DNA of 64,000 nucleotides from Catenuloplanes indicus (GTDB taxonomy: Bacteria; Actinomycetota; Actinomycetes; Mycobacteriales; Micromonosporaceae): contig NZ_JAUSUZ010000001.1 of the NCBI RefSeq assembly GCF_030813715.1, positions 310,001 to 374,000 of the forward strand, written 5' to 3'. The notes under the pieces were generated by a model. It saw nothing but the letters and a program-made list of their open reading frames with translations, was not told the DNA's origin and made no database searches. The position numbers and the translations under genes are program-made. Below, in pieces: positions 42,662-52,034 of this stretch. Positions within the stretch are counted from its first letter, which is position 1. Each line of letters opens with the position of its first letter.

Positions 42662-43864
42662 ATGATCGATAGGGCGGCTCTGCACGAATGGCGGGTGATC
42701 GGCGCGGCGCGGCCCGCACTGCCGCTGCTGCTGACCGCGGGCCGGCTGGCCACGCCGCTGCGGAAGGTTCCGAAGCTCGGCTGGGTGGTCGCCGACCCGG
42801 TGACGGCACGCGCGATCCTGAACGATCCGGCACACTTCAACCTGCTCGGCGAGGGCGGCGTCGGCCACATGTGGTCCCAGCTGCTCGGCGACTGGGTCAA
42901 CGAGGTCTTCGACGGCCCCGGCCACCACAGCCTGCGGTCGCGGACCCGGGACCTGTTCACCGAGGAGAGCGCGACCCGCCTCGCCGAACGCGTGGTCGGC
43001 CCACGGCTGGCCGAGGCCGGCGCGGACCTGACCGCCGGCCGGACCGTGGACGTCGCCGACCTGGCCCGGGTGCTCGTCGGCCGGATCGTCGCCGACCTGC
43101 TGCACCTGCGCACGCCCGGCACCGACGCGGCCTACCGGGAGATCTTCGCGACCGGCGAGGAACTGGCCACGCTCGCCATGAACGCGTCCACGTCCACCCA
43201 CCTGGCTCCGTCGGCGCTGGCCCGCGGCCGCGAGATCGTGGCCCGGCTGACCGTGAACGTGCCGGACGCGTTCCGCACCGCGCCACCGACCACGGTCCTG
43301 GGCCGGTGCCGCGAGCTGGGCGTCGAACAGCTGCACGCGGAAGGCCTGTCCACGCTGCTGATGGTCGCCGGCACCGAGACCGCCGCGAGCGCGATGGCCC
43401 GGATCGTGGCGCTGCTGCACGACTCCGGCACCCAGCACCGGGTGCTGGACGATCAGGACCTGATCCCCGAGGCGGTACGCGAGGGACTGCGCGTCACCAC
43501 CCCCGCGGCCGCGATCGGCCGCTCGGTGACCGCGGACGTGACCGTGGCCGGCCGCAGACTGCGCGCCGGCGAGCGGGTGCTCATCCTGACCCACGCGGCC
43601 AACAACCGGGCCGGCGGCTTCTCCCTCGACCGTGGCTACCTGCCGGAACAACGCCAGCTGTGGTTCGGCGCCGGCCGGCACCTGTGCCTGGGGGCGCCAC
43701 TCGCGCGAGCGGAGATCGGGGGGATGCTGCGGATGCTGACCGGGCCGGGCCGGCCGTGGAGCATTCGCGGGCGGCGTTACCGGCGGCGGGTGCTGATCCC
43801 GTCGTACGAGTCACTGCCGGTCACGCTCGCACCGGCCCGGCTGCCGGCGCTGTCCGGGACGTGA
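42662..43864 (+). CDS. Cytochrome P450
   Basis: 400-residue bacterial P450. The I-helix oxygen motif is AGTETAASA (near 237); the K-helix ExxR is EAVREGLR; the haem loop is FGAGRHLCLGAPLAR with the Cys ligand near 342. The helix with HFNLLGEGGVGHMW lies near the substrate entrance. No ferredoxin gene or tailoring cluster is adjacent, so the substrate is unknown. The start is the ATG at 42662. Confidence 0.93.
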   Translation: MIDRAALHEWRVIGAARPALPLLLTAGRLATPLRKVPKLGWVVADPVTARAILNDPAHFNLLGEGGVGHMWSQLLGDWVNEVFDGPGHHSLRSRTRDLFTEESATRLAERVVGPRLAEAGADLTAGRTVDVADLARVLVGRIVADLLHLRTPGTDAAYREIFATGEELATLAMNASTSTHLAPSALARGREIVARLTVNVPDAFRTAPPTTVLGRCRELGVEQLHAEGLSTLLMVAGTETAASAMARIVALLHDSGTQHRVLDDQDLIPEAVREGLRVTTPAAAIGRSVTADVTVAGRRLRAGERVLILTHAANNRAGGFSLDRGYLPEQRQLWFGAGRHLCLGAPLARAEIGGMLRMLTGPGRPWSIRGRRYRRRVLIPSYESLPVTLAPARLPALSGT

Positions 43865-44349
43865 CCGCTCCGCGGGCCGTCGGATGCTCGTCCGGCACCT
43901 CCGGCGATCCGGGGGCGCCCGGCCCGCGGGAGACCGGCGGACGCGGCGACGGCGTGGCCGGCTCGCCTGGGGCGGGTGGGCCCGGCGTGGCGGGCCCGGC
44001 CGCCGCACGCGGCGCGGGCGAAGGCGGCGCGACCGGCCGGCGCGATGCGGGCCGGCGGAAACGGCCCCGCGTACCGCGCCGCCGCGCCACCGGGGAGACC
44101 GAGGACTCCGGTGGGCGCGACGCCCGCGGTCCCGGCATGTCCGGCCGGGGCGACGCCGGGGAGGCCGATGCGTCCCGCCTGCGGCGTGACGCCGGAGACG
44201 CCGGCGTCTCCGCCAGGTGCGGCGCCGGCCAGGCCGGCCGGCGCGAGCCCGCGGCGGCCGCGCGGCGGGGCGGCGGTGCGATACCGGGTGGACGTGACGT
44301 TGGCGACGGCGAGGTTTCCGGAGGTGCCGCCGTTTGCGAGGATCATGCA
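43865..44349. other. Low-complexity GC-rich intergenic region
   Basis: No reliable gene. Both strands are open over long stretches and read as Gly/Ala/Pro/Arg-rich low-complexity sequence, without a plausible ribosome site. The flippase-like gene begins at its right end. Confidence 0.55.
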
Positions 44350-45408
44350 ATGTCGTCGACCGCGCACACTCCGTCGTCTTCGGACAACATTCCGGAGATT
44401 TCGGATATATCGGCTATGCCGGAAAAGCGGGCGCGCTGGCGTACCCGATGGGTCCGTCTGGTTCTGGTCGCGGCATCGATCGTGGCGCTGGCGGCGATCG
44501 GGTTACGCGGGCGGCTGCCCGATCCGCGGGAGTTCACCGATGCGCTCGGCGGCGCGCACTGGGGCTGGATCGCCGGGGCGGTCGTGCTGCAGGTGATCTC
44601 GCTGTCCTGCTTCGCGTTCCAGGAGCGGCACCTGCTGACCGCGCTCGGCGCCGCCATCCGGCGCCGGCGGCTCTTCGCGATCATCCTGGCCAGGACCGCC
44701 ATATCGATCTCGGTCCCGGCCGGCCCGGCCGTGTCCACCGGGTACGCGATCAACGAGTACCACCGGGCCGGCATCGCCCGGGAGATCGGCGCGGTCTGCG
44801 CGATCGTCTCCGGGCTCGCCTCGATCGGCGGGCTCACCGTCCTCTACGCGGGCGGCGGCGCGATCGTGCTCACGCACAGCTCCGCCACCTCGCTCAACTG
44901 GCAGCCGCTGGCCATCGTCGCCGCGATCGCCGCGCTCACCACCACCGTCATCGCGATCGGCCGCCGGCTGCCGTCCCGCCCGTTCGACGTCGGCCACATC
45001 CCGGAATCCCGGATCGGCCGGTACGCGCACGGCCTGCTGCTCTCCGCCCACGCCGCCTGGCACGCCGGCGCCGGCCTGCGGATCCGCGACTGGTGCGCGG
45101 TCGTCGGCTACTCCGCCGTCAACCGGCTCACCGACCTGCTCTGCCTGGTCGCCTGCACCCGCGCGCTGGGCCTGCAGATCAGTCTGATCACGCTCGCCAC
45201 CATCTACCTCGGCGTCCAGATCGTCCGGCAGGTCCCGCTCACCCCCGGCGGCATCGGCGTCATCGAGACCGCACTGGTCGCCGGCCTCACCACGGCCGGC
45301 TCCACCGCCATCACCGCCACCGCCGCCGTCCTCGTCTACCGCGTCATCTCCTGCTGGCTGCTGATCCCGGCCGGCGGCATCGCGGCCCTCCTGATCCGCC
45401 GCCGGTAG
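44350..45408 (+). CDS. LPG synthase-type membrane protein (UPF0104/AglD-like)
   Basis: 352-residue membrane protein with about eight segments. ISISVPAGPAVSTGYAINEY and VPLTPGGIGVIETALVAGLT are the two hallmark regions of the lysylphosphatidylglycerol synthase membrane domain. The aminoacyl-transferase domain is absent, so it may be a lipid flippase rather than a synthase. The ATG at 44350 starts a hydrophilic N-terminus of about 40 residues. Confidence 0.88.
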   Translation: MSSTAHTPSSSDNIPEISDISAMPEKRARWRTRWVRLVLVAASIVALAAIGLRGRLPDPREFTDALGGAHWGWIAGAVVLQVISLSCFAFQERHLLTALGAAIRRRRLFAIILARTAISISVPAGPAVSTGYAINEYHRAGIAREIGAVCAIVSGLASIGGLTVLYAGGGAIVLTHSSATSLNWQPLAIVAAIAALTTTVIAIGRRLPSRPFDVGHIPESRIGRYAHGLLLSAHAAWHAGAGLRIRDWCAVVGYSAVNRLTDLLCLVACTRALGLQISLITLATIYLGVQIVRQVPLTPGGIGVIETALVAGLTTAGSTAITATAAVLVYRVISCWLLIPAGGIAALLIRRR

Positions 45409-45564
45409 TCTCCCCCACCGGTCAGCGACGCCGGCCCAGCCACCGCGATACCGTCCGCGTTCGCCAGGGTGACACCGGTGTCGCCGCCGCATCCCGCGGC
45501 GCCGGGGCCGGCCGGAGGCGGAAGTGTCGCTCCGGGAGAAGACGTGGGGGCGGGGTCACCCGTA

Positions 45565-45604
45565 CCGTGGGCGGCTCTTCTGCGGGAGAAGGGACCGCCC
45601 ACGG
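45565..45604. terminator. Bidirectional hairpin terminator
   Basis: Ten-base arms CCGTGGGCGG/CCGCCCACGG with a second CTTCT/AGAAG stem inside. It lies between the convergent membrane protein and M6 protease genes, 11 bp from the protease stop. Confidence 0.7.
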
Positions 45605-45615
45605 CACTCGGGAGA

Positions 45616-47886
45616 TCAGCGTTGCTTGGGTGACGTGACCGTGAGGACGGTGAACGGGGCGATCAGTGACCACTCCGTCAGCACCTGGATCTTCACGCCG
45701 AGACCGGCGACCTGGACCGAGCCCTGCGGGTTCGCCGCCGAGTAGTACCGGTTCGGGTCGGAGTCGTCGAACGTCGTCACCGGCGGGCGGGACGGTACCG
45801 TGACCGGCGCCCCGTTGCGATGGAACGTCACCGCGTCGGTGCGCTGCACGCCGAACGTGGCGTCGAACGGCTGCCGCCGGTTGCCGAGCCGCACGCCGTC
45901 CGGGAACACGATCGGTTCCGGGCGGGCGTCGACCGGCAGGACCGCACCGCCGCCCGGGTGGTTGATCGTGTCGTTGTCGGTGTAGGCGTCGTTGACGTAC
46001 CAGATCAGCAGGCCGTCCTGGTACGGGAACTTCTCCACCCAGTCCGGCCGGATGCTTGTCCAGCCGTAGTTGTACGGCCCGGTCCGGAGCACCTTGTCGT
46101 AGCCGGTGTAGGTGCGCCACTCCGCGATGTAGTAGCGCGGCGCGATCCGGGTCAGCGTGCCGGTGAACCGGGTGAAGCCGCGCGCGGTCCAGGCGGAGGT
46201 GGCGGACTCCACGTCGTCCGTCCAGACCGGGGCGCCGTTGACGACGAGCGTGATGTCGTCGAGGAACGCGCCGGCGAAGTGGACGCCGCCGTCGGTCTGG
46301 TAGCGGAACCGGAACTGCACGGTCTGGCCCGCGAACGCGGTCAGGTCGTAGGTCAGGTCGACCCACTCGCCCTCGCTGGACCCGGTCCGCGGCGATCCGA
46401 CCCGGGTCCACCGGTTGCCGCCGTCCGCCGACACCTCCGCGTAGAGGTAGTCGTAGCCGGCCTCGATCTCGTGCCACGCCTTGGTGGTCAGCGACGCCGT
46501 GGTCGCGCCGGTGAGGTCGAGCGTCCGGGTGAGCGTGGTGTTGAGGTTGTTCGCGTCGCCGCCCCACCACTCGTACTCGCCGGAGTGGGGGGTGTTGTAC
46601 TCCGTGACGACGGTCTGGTCCGGCAGCGGGACGACCACGGCCTGCGGGAGCGGGCCCTTCGCGTCCGCGGCCTGGCCGAGCACCACGGTCTTCTTCTGCC
46701 CGGGCTTGACCGTGGTGTAGTCGAGCCAGCCGAGGAACAGCTTCTCCCAGGCGCCCATGTAGCCGGGCGTGGAGCCGATGTTCTGCGGGTCGTGGGACAG
46801 CCAGGAACCGGCCGACATCAGCGACCAGAAGCCGGTGCTGTTGTCGCCGCCCTGGGTGTCGTAGAGGTCGGGCAGGCCGAGGTCGTGCCCGTACTCGTGG
46901 GCGAACACGCCGAGGCCGCCGTTCTCCGGCTCGGTGGTGTAGTCGCCGATCCACAGGCCGCTGTCGCCGATCGGCACGCCGCCGAGGCGGTTGTTCTCCG
47001 GGCCGGTCTGGCCGTAGTCGCCCTGGTAGGTGTAGCCGCGGTGGGACCAGATCGCGTCCGCGCCCTGCGCGCCGCCGCCGGCCTCCTCGCCCTCACCGGC
47101 GTGGATCGCCTGGAAGTGGTCGACGTAGCCGTCCGGCTCGTTGAAGTCGCCGTCGAGGTCGAAGTCGTAGCGGTCCCACACGTCGTACTTCGCCAGCGAC
47201 GCGGTGATCTGCGCCGGGGTCTGCCCGGCCGCGATCTGTGCCTGGTACCACGCGGTGGCGGCGTCCTTGACGAAGTCCTGGTAGCCCTCACCGCCCTCCC
47301 AGGTGTTGCTGCCGTACCGCGCCTCGTTGTACGGCACGGTGACCCAGTCGCTGACCTCGCCGGTGACCGTGTACCGCCCGCCGGACTGCGCGGTGTAGAA
47401 CGTGGTCATCGACTCCTTCTTCGGGCTGAAGAGGAGCTCCTGGTAGTGCTCCGGGCTGAAGTCCGGCACCCACAGCGTGGTGTTGTCGTTCGCCCGGTCC
47501 GGCGCCGGCAGCTGGTTGTGCAGCGGGCCCGGCGTGCCGCCGGTCTGCGGCAGCGTCTGCGTGCCGAACTCGACGAGGAACGTCAGGACCGGGTCGGTCT
47601 TGCTCTTCTGCCGCACCTCGACCCAGCGGTCGCCGCCGAGCCGGACGACCTCGGACCCGTTGCGCTGCTCGCTGCGGGCCTCACCGGTGAGCAGTTTGGT
47701 GATCGCCTCCTCGCGGGCCGCCTCGCGGGACTCGCCGAGCGGATGCTCCAGATTGTCCGCCTTGACGGGTGTGCGCGGCTCGCTGTCCGCAGCCGGCGGC
47801 GTCGCGGTGGCGGCGCCGGCGGGCACGACGAGAACGAACGCGGCCGCGGTGACGCCCGCCATGACGGCTTTGATGTGACCGTGCAA
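45616..47886 (-). CDS. Secreted immune inhibitor A-like metalloprotease (M6)
   Basis: 756-residue secreted protease. The signal peptide (AVMAGVTAAAFVLVVPAGAA) is followed by a propeptide. The zinc motif is FAHEYGHDLGLPDLYD (near 325-340), typical of peptidase M6, then GFWSLMSAGSW. Behind it lie a VEG/MAM-like beta-domain (FRFRYQTDGGVHFAGAFLDD) and a C-terminal domain. The TTG start at 47886 has GAAGGAG 9 nt upstream; an ATG 8 codons later is possible. Relatives degrade host or environmental proteins. Confidence 0.92.
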   Translation of the reverse strand: MHGHIKAVMAGVTAAAFVLVVPAGAATATPPAADSEPRTPVKADNLEHPLGESREAAREEAITKLLTGEARSEQRNGSEVVRLGGDRWVEVRQKSKTDPVLTFLVEFGTQTLPQTGGTPGPLHNQLPAPDRANDNTTLWVPDFSPEHYQELLFSPKKESMTTFYTAQSGGRYTVTGEVSDWVTVPYNEARYGSNTWEGGEGYQDFVKDAATAWYQAQIAAGQTPAQITASLAKYDVWDRYDFDLDGDFNEPDGYVDHFQAIHAGEGEEAGGGAQGADAIWSHRGYTYQGDYGQTGPENNRLGGVPIGDSGLWIGDYTTEPENGGLGVFAHEYGHDLGLPDLYDTQGGDNSTGFWSLMSAGSWLSHDPQNIGSTPGYMGAWEKLFLGWLDYTTVKPGQKKTVVLGQAADAKGPLPQAVVVPLPDQTVVTEYNTPHSGEYEWWGGDANNLNTTLTRTLDLTGATTASLTTKAWHEIEAGYDYLYAEVSADGGNRWTRVGSPRTGSSEGEWVDLTYDLTAFAGQTVQFRFRYQTDGGVHFAGAFLDDITLVVNGAPVWTDDVESATSAWTARGFTRFTGTLTRIAPRYYIAEWRTYTGYDKVLRTGPYNYGWTSIRPDWVEKFPYQDGLLIWYVNDAYTDNDTINHPGGGAVLPVDARPEPIVFPDGVRLGNRRQPFDATFGVQRTDAVTFHRNGAPVTVPSRPPVTTFDDSDPNRYYSAANPQGSVQVAGLGVKIQVLTEWSLIAPFTVLTVTSPKQR

Positions 47887-48027
47887 GAGGGGGACTCCTT
47901 CCCCATGTGACGAGATGGAAGCACGCTACCCCCTTGATTCAGACATGCAAAGACGTGCATTTAGAGCCGACCGTGAGCCGCGTCATTCCGGGCTCTGCGG
48001 GACGATTCACCCGGCATACTTCGACGC

Positions 48028-48306
48028 GTGACACGAACGCCGAGGCTCGAGATCGAGTACTGCACGCAGTGCCGGTGGCTGCTGCGTGCCGCCTGGACCG
48101 CGCAGGAGCTGCTGACCACGTTCGGCCTGCGGCTGGGCGAGGTGGCACTGGTGCCGGGCACCGGCGGCGTCTTCGACGTGCGCCTCGACGGCGACCTGAT
48201 CTGGTCCCGGAAGGAATCGGGCCACCCCGAGATAACCGAACTGAAGCGATTGGTACGGGACCGTATCGCGCCGGACATGAGCCTGGGCCATTCCGAGAAG
48301 CGCTGA
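48028..48306 (+). CDS. SelT/SelW/SelH family thioredoxin-like protein
   Basis: 92-residue Rdx-family protein with the redox motif CTQC at residues 12-15 (Cys in place of Sec) and the family ending GVFDVRLDGDLIWSRKESG. It may reduce a cellular partner; the function is unclear. CATACT lies 7 nt before the GTG, so it is probably leaderless. Confidence 0.92.
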   Translation: MTRTPRLEIEYCTQCRWLLRAAWTAQELLTTFGLRLGEVALVPGTGGVFDVRLDGDLIWSRKESGHPEITELKRLVRDRIAPDMSLGHSEKR

Positions 48307-48319
48307 ACCGGCCTCGAGG

Positions 48320-48830
48320 TCACGCACGGCCGCGGTGATCGACGGCGGCGGCCTGCAACTCGGTTCGACCAGCCGGACCACCCGGCCCCGGCCGCATCCG
48401 GCCGTGGACGCGGACTACTTCGCGCCGTCGCGGAGCAGGTAGGCCGGCGGTGGCGGTGTGCGCGGTGGCGAACCAGGCGACGAGCTTCTCGCCGACGAGC
48501 CACTCGACCTCCTCGACCGCGTCGTCGCCGCCGGGGAGCAGGTGCTCGGCGTCCTCGATGCGAGCCGGGTCGAACGCGGACGGTTCAGCGTCGATCCGGG
48601 CGACCCGCGCCGGGTCCGCGTACATCGGGAACGGTCACGGGGTCGGCGGACGTGCGCCACGGCGTGGACCACAGATCGGCGAGCGCGGTCAGGCCCACAC
48701 ACGCAACGCGGCGGTCAGCTCTTCCCAGTGCCGGCCGGGCAGAACCGCCTCGCCGGCCGGCGCACCGGGACCGTCCCGGCCCGCCGGGCCGTCCGGCAAC
48801 GCCACGGGGTCGATCACGAACACGGAGAGG
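48320..48830 (-). pseudogene. Probable decayed gene fragments, unknown
   Basis: Coding-like pieces on the minus strand occupy three frames: VAEQYLSVFVIDPVALPDGP (48830 leftwards, ending at a stop near 48690), LTALADLWSTPWRTSADP, and AFDPARIEDAEHLLPGGDDA followed by EEVEWLVGEKLVAWFATAHT. The fragments are successive but out of frame with each other, and the last ends in another frame as AYLLRDGAK. I cannot name the family. It may alternatively be two small genes. Confidence 0.35.
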
Positions 48831-49827
48831 TACTGCTCGGCCACGCCGGCCATTCCGGCACGGCGTACCCCCGTTGGGTCAGCAGGTCGGGCACCGGCCG
48901 GCGCGGCGTGCCCGGGTACGCGACCGTCGGGTGACCGATCCGCAGGATCGCCTGGGTGTGACGGCCGCCGAAGCGCGCGTTCACCCGGGCGCGCAGCTCC
49001 GGCACCTCCAGCGCCGCGTGCAGCGGCTGCGCGGACAGGCCGGACGCCGCGGCGGTCAGCAACACCCGTTGCAGCGCCTGGCCGGCGTCCACCCAGGCGC
49101 GCGGGTCGTCGGTGCGGGTGGTCAGCACGGCCAGCGTCGGCGCGGACTCGAACAGCACTCCGCGGCCCGCGCCGGTCCACCGGCCGGGGATCCGCCGGCG
49201 CGCGTCGCGTGCGCCGAACGCGCTGTCCGGCACGCCGTCGAACCGGCCGCCGGTCGCGGTCCACGCGGCCAGCTCGTCCCGGTACGCCGCGGACATCGCC
49301 TGCCGGTCCGCGGCCTCCCGGGTGACCGTGAGCAGCCAGTCACGGGTCAGCGGCGGGCAGACGGACAGCTCCGCACCCTCGATCGAGGCGGCCGCGAACA
49401 TCTCGCGCAGCGCGGACCGGGACGGCGGCGGGTCCGCGAACGGCGCCCGGCTGGTGTGCCGCACGCCGACCGCGGTCCGCAGCCGCAGCAGGCTCGGCCG
49501 CGGACGGCTGTTGGCGGCCGGTACCACCGCCAGCACCACGCCCGGCGACGGCAGCACCCGGTGCAGCGGCACCCGGCCGTGCGCGCGGATCGCCAGCCGC
49601 AGGTTGAACGCGGCCGCGGCCACGCTCATCAGCAGCTGCCGGCCGTCCGGGTCGATCACCCGCAGGCGTCGGCTCCGGTCCGCGAGCACCCGGATCTCCG
49701 TGCCGTCCACCGCGAACCGCCACGGCTGCGTGTTGTGCACCGACGGCGCCGCTATCGCAGCCGCCAGCCAGCCCGGCGCCGCCGCCGGCATGTCGAGTGT
49801 GGACGCCCGTTCCGCGGTCACCGTCAT
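48814..49827 (-). CDS. Acg-type nitroreductase family protein
   Basis: 337-residue protein with a duplicated nitroreductase fold. The N-terminal APSVHNTQPWRFAVDG is the signature of the Acg family (Mycobacterium tuberculosis Rv2032), FMN-binding proteins induced by hypoxia and nitric oxide. GQALQRVLLTAAASGLSAQP is the second conserved block. A DosR-like box lies 54 bp upstream of the ATG. The stop is inside the following coding-like fragment. Confidence 0.85.
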   Translation of the reverse strand: MTVTAERASTLDMPAAAPGWLAAAIAAPSVHNTQPWRFAVDGTEIRVLADRSRRLRVIDPDGRQLLMSVAAAAFNLRLAIRAHGRVPLHRVLPSPGVVLAVVPAANSRPRPSLLRLRTAVGVRHTSRAPFADPPPSRSALREMFAAASIEGAELSVCPPLTRDWLLTVTREAADRQAMSAAYRDELAAWTATGGRFDGVPDSAFGARDARRRIPGRWTGAGRGVLFESAPTLAVLTTRTDDPRAWVDAGQALQRVLLTAAASGLSAQPLHAALEVPELRARVNARFGGRHTQAILRIGHPTVAYPGTPRRPVPDLLTQRGYAVPEWPAWPSSTSPCS

Positions 49828-49880
49828 CGCGTGCCTCCCTCGTCCCCACCGAGCCTTCCGGCTCGACGATCAAGAGCCAA

Positions 49881-49894
49881 GGGGCGAAAGACCC
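49881..49894 (-). promoter_or_regulatory. DosR/DevR-like box
   Basis: On the minus strand it reads GGGTCTTTCGCCCC, against the mycobacterial consensus GGGACTTTNGNCCC (one mismatch at the A). It is 54-67 bp upstream of the Acg-type gene. Confidence 0.6.
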
Positions 49895-50095
49895 ACGACG
49901 GTACGCCGACAGTGTCGGAGCGTGGCCCTGCACTCCCGGCCGTGACCAACTCCCCCACCGCCGTCGAGACCGCCTTCGCCCTGCTGCGCGAGGGCCATGG
50001 CCGGCTTCCGGCGGCGCGACCGGCCGCACGCCGCCTATCCATCCTAGGAGGCTGACCTGATCGCCGTCCAGTCCGGCGGCCGACAGCCCGCGGTG

Positions 50096-51022
50096 TCAGG
50101 ATCGGCCGGTGAGCGCGGTGACTGCCTCGTCCAGATAGGTGAGAACCGTGTTCGCGAGCGGCGCCAACCGGGTGTCGGTGAGCGTCGCGGCGTAGAGCGT
50201 GCGGTGCGGCGCCGGCGGCGTGAGGTCGCGATGGACGACACCGGCCGCGCCGGTCAGTGCGAGCCGCGGCGCCACCGTGACACCGGCCCCGGCCGCGACG
50301 AACGCCTGCGCGGCCGCGTAGGTCGCCGCCTGGAAGCGCACGTCCGGCACGAACCCGGCCGCGCCGGCCGCGCGGTCGAGCTGTTCGCGGTCCACGGTCC
50401 CGGCCGGCAGCGCGGCCCAGGCGGCACCGGCCAGCGCCTCCAGAGCGAACGGCTGACCGTCCGCCGCGAGCGGGTGCCCCTCCGGCAGCACCGCCACGAG
50501 CGGGTCGGTGACCAGCGGATACAGCGTGAGCTGCGCGGAGACCTTCGGCGCGTCGTCCCAGACCGCGAACACGGCCAGGTCCAGCTCACCGTCCTCGACC
50601 AGCGTGAGCGCCCGGTCCAGCCCCTGGTCGAGGCGCAGGTCGGCGACGTACAGCTCGGCGTCGGGCTGCTGGCGGCGCAGCGCACCGAGCGCGGGCGGCA
50701 GCAGGTGCAGCGCCGCGGTCTCGCAGGCGCCGAGCCGCAGCCGCAGCGACACCAGGCCGAGCAGCTCGGCGAGGCCCGCGGTGGCCTGCGCGGTCAGCCG
50801 GTCGATGTCCGCACCGTGCCGGGCCAGTAGATGACCGGCCGCGGTCAGCGAGTCACCGCGCGGCCCGCGCCGCAGCAGCGGCACGCCGCAGTCACGCTCC
50901 GCACGGGCAAGCTCCTGCGCGGCCTCGGCCGGCGATACGCCCAGCTCACCCGCTGCGGCGGCGGTGGAACTGTGTCGGCTGATCATGGCGAGCAGGCGAA
51001 GGTGTCCGGGCTCCAGAGGCAT
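50096..51022 (-). CDS. LysR family regulator
   Basis: 308-residue regulator. The N-terminal winged helix is HLRLLAMISRHSSTAAAAGE then LGVSPAEAAQELARAERDCG; the co-inducer domain follows (LRLGACETAALHLLPPALGA, and VTDPLVAVLPEGHPLA). Typical LysR length. The ATG at 51022 is used; the frame to 51058 is a poor extension. It is divergent from the membrane protein at 51107. Confidence 0.9.
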   Translation of the reverse strand: MPLEPGHLRLLAMISRHSSTAAAAGELGVSPAEAAQELARAERDCGVPLLRRGPRGDSLTAAGHLLARHGADIDRLTAQATAGLAELLGLVSLRLRLGACETAALHLLPPALGALRRQQPDAELYVADLRLDQGLDRALTLVEDGELDLAVFAVWDDAPKVSAQLTLYPLVTDPLVAVLPEGHPLAADGQPFALEALAGAAWAALPAGTVDREQLDRAAGAAGFVPDVRFQAATYAAAQAFVAAGAGVTVAPRLALTGAAGVVHRDLTPPAPHRTLYAATLTDTRLAPLANTVLTYLDEAVTALTGRS

Positions 51023-51106
51023 CGAGAGATCGTAGTCCGCGCACCGATCCGCCTTCACACCCCGTCACCGGAGACCACGGTTGCGCCACGTTGATCTAAT
51101 GCCGAT

Positions 51107-51739
51107 GTGGACGGTGCCAGCAACGGTTCCCGGTGGACGCGCGAGGCCGCGGTGGTGGTGCCGGTGATCCTCGGGCTGTGGGCCCTGGTGGCCGCCGTCG
51201 AGTTCTCCGGCGTGTGGATCGCCCAGCATCGGGGCCCGTTCAGCTATCTCCGAGAGGTGGCGTACGTCTACGCCGTCCTCCTCACCGCGGCACTGGCGCT
51301 CGGCGTGTGGCGACGCGGGCGCCCACGGTGGTCGATCGTCGCGCTCGTGCTCTCCGCGGCCCTGGCCGTGCCGGTGCTGACGGCCGGCTGGCCGCGGTTG
51401 TCCATCGACGCCTACTACCGGCAGCACCGCGCGGATTTCGCGGCCGCCGCCGACGCGAACCGCCTGGTCCCGGACGACTACTACGGGCTGCGCCTGCCGC
51501 CGCCCCTGCGGCACCTGTCCATCGAGGGCGCGGCGAGCCGGATCGGCGACGGGACGGGCGTCCTGCTGCCGGTCTGGGCCGACTACCCGGATCTCCCCGG
51601 TGCGTTCGTCCATCCCGGCGGCGCACCGCCGACCGACATCTACCGGTGCTACGACTCGCTCTACCACTTCCGCTGGGCGCTCGGCGACGGCTGGTACTGG
51701 TTCGAGCGCGACCCGGTCTCCTGGGCCGCCGGCCGCTGA
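51107..51739 (+). CDS. Membrane protein, function unknown
   Basis: 210-residue protein with three N-terminal membrane segments (VVVPVILGLWALVAAVEF, YVYAVLLTAALALGVW and IVALVLSAALAVPVL) and a 130-residue exterior domain rich in Tyr, Trp and Pro. TCTAAT lies 6 nt upstream of the GTG, so it is probably leaderless. The 3' end overlaps the convergent small gene by 79 bp. Confidence 0.65.
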   Translation: MDGASNGSRWTREAAVVVPVILGLWALVAAVEFSGVWIAQHRGPFSYLREVAYVYAVLLTAALALGVWRRGRPRWSIVALVLSAALAVPVLTAGWPRLSIDAYYRQHRADFAAAADANRLVPDDYYGLRLPPPLRHLSIEGAASRIGDGTGVLLPVWADYPDLPGAFVHPGGAPPTDIYRCYDSLYHFRWALGDGWYWFERDPVSWAAGR

Positions 51740-52020
51740 CCGGTCAGCGCGCGCAGGCCCTCCGCCCAGCGCTCGCGACGTTCCTCCAGGGACTGGTCCC
51801 ACCACGGGGTGCCGCGTTCGCCGAGCGCCACCTTCGCCAGCTGGACGCGGGCTCGCGCGGGCGCCGGGTCCGCACCCGCGCGCAGCGCCGTACCGACGTC
51901 CCGGCGTGCCGACATCAGCGCCGTCCGCAGCCGCGCCGCGACGTCCTCCGGGATCGCCGGGTCGGTGGCACGCCAGCGGCGGCCCTTGACCACGACGTAC
52001 CGGCCGTCGTCCGTGTGCAT
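51661..52020 (-). CDS. Conserved small actinobacterial protein
   Basis: 119-residue protein: HTDDGRYVVVKGRRWRATDP followed by IPEDVAARLRTALMSARRDV and RVQLAKVALGERGTPWW. I recognise this as a widespread small actinobacterial protein of unknown function, sometimes labelled biopolymer transporter. The extra C-terminal 25 residues that overlap the opposite gene are not typical. Its start is only 14 bp from the divergent kinase-fold start. Confidence 0.75.
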   Translation of the reverse strand: MHTDDGRYVVVKGRRWRATDPAIPEDVAARLRTALMSARRDVGTALRAGADPAPARARVQLAKVALGERGTPWWDQSLEERRERWAEGLRALTGQRPAAQETGSRSNQYQPSPSAQRKW

Positions 52021-52034
52021 CCGTCCTGCATACC

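Noticed and set aside
43777-44367. 196-residue Gly/Ala-rich minus-strand frame
   Set aside because: Low complexity, antisense to the P450 3' end, no ribosome site.
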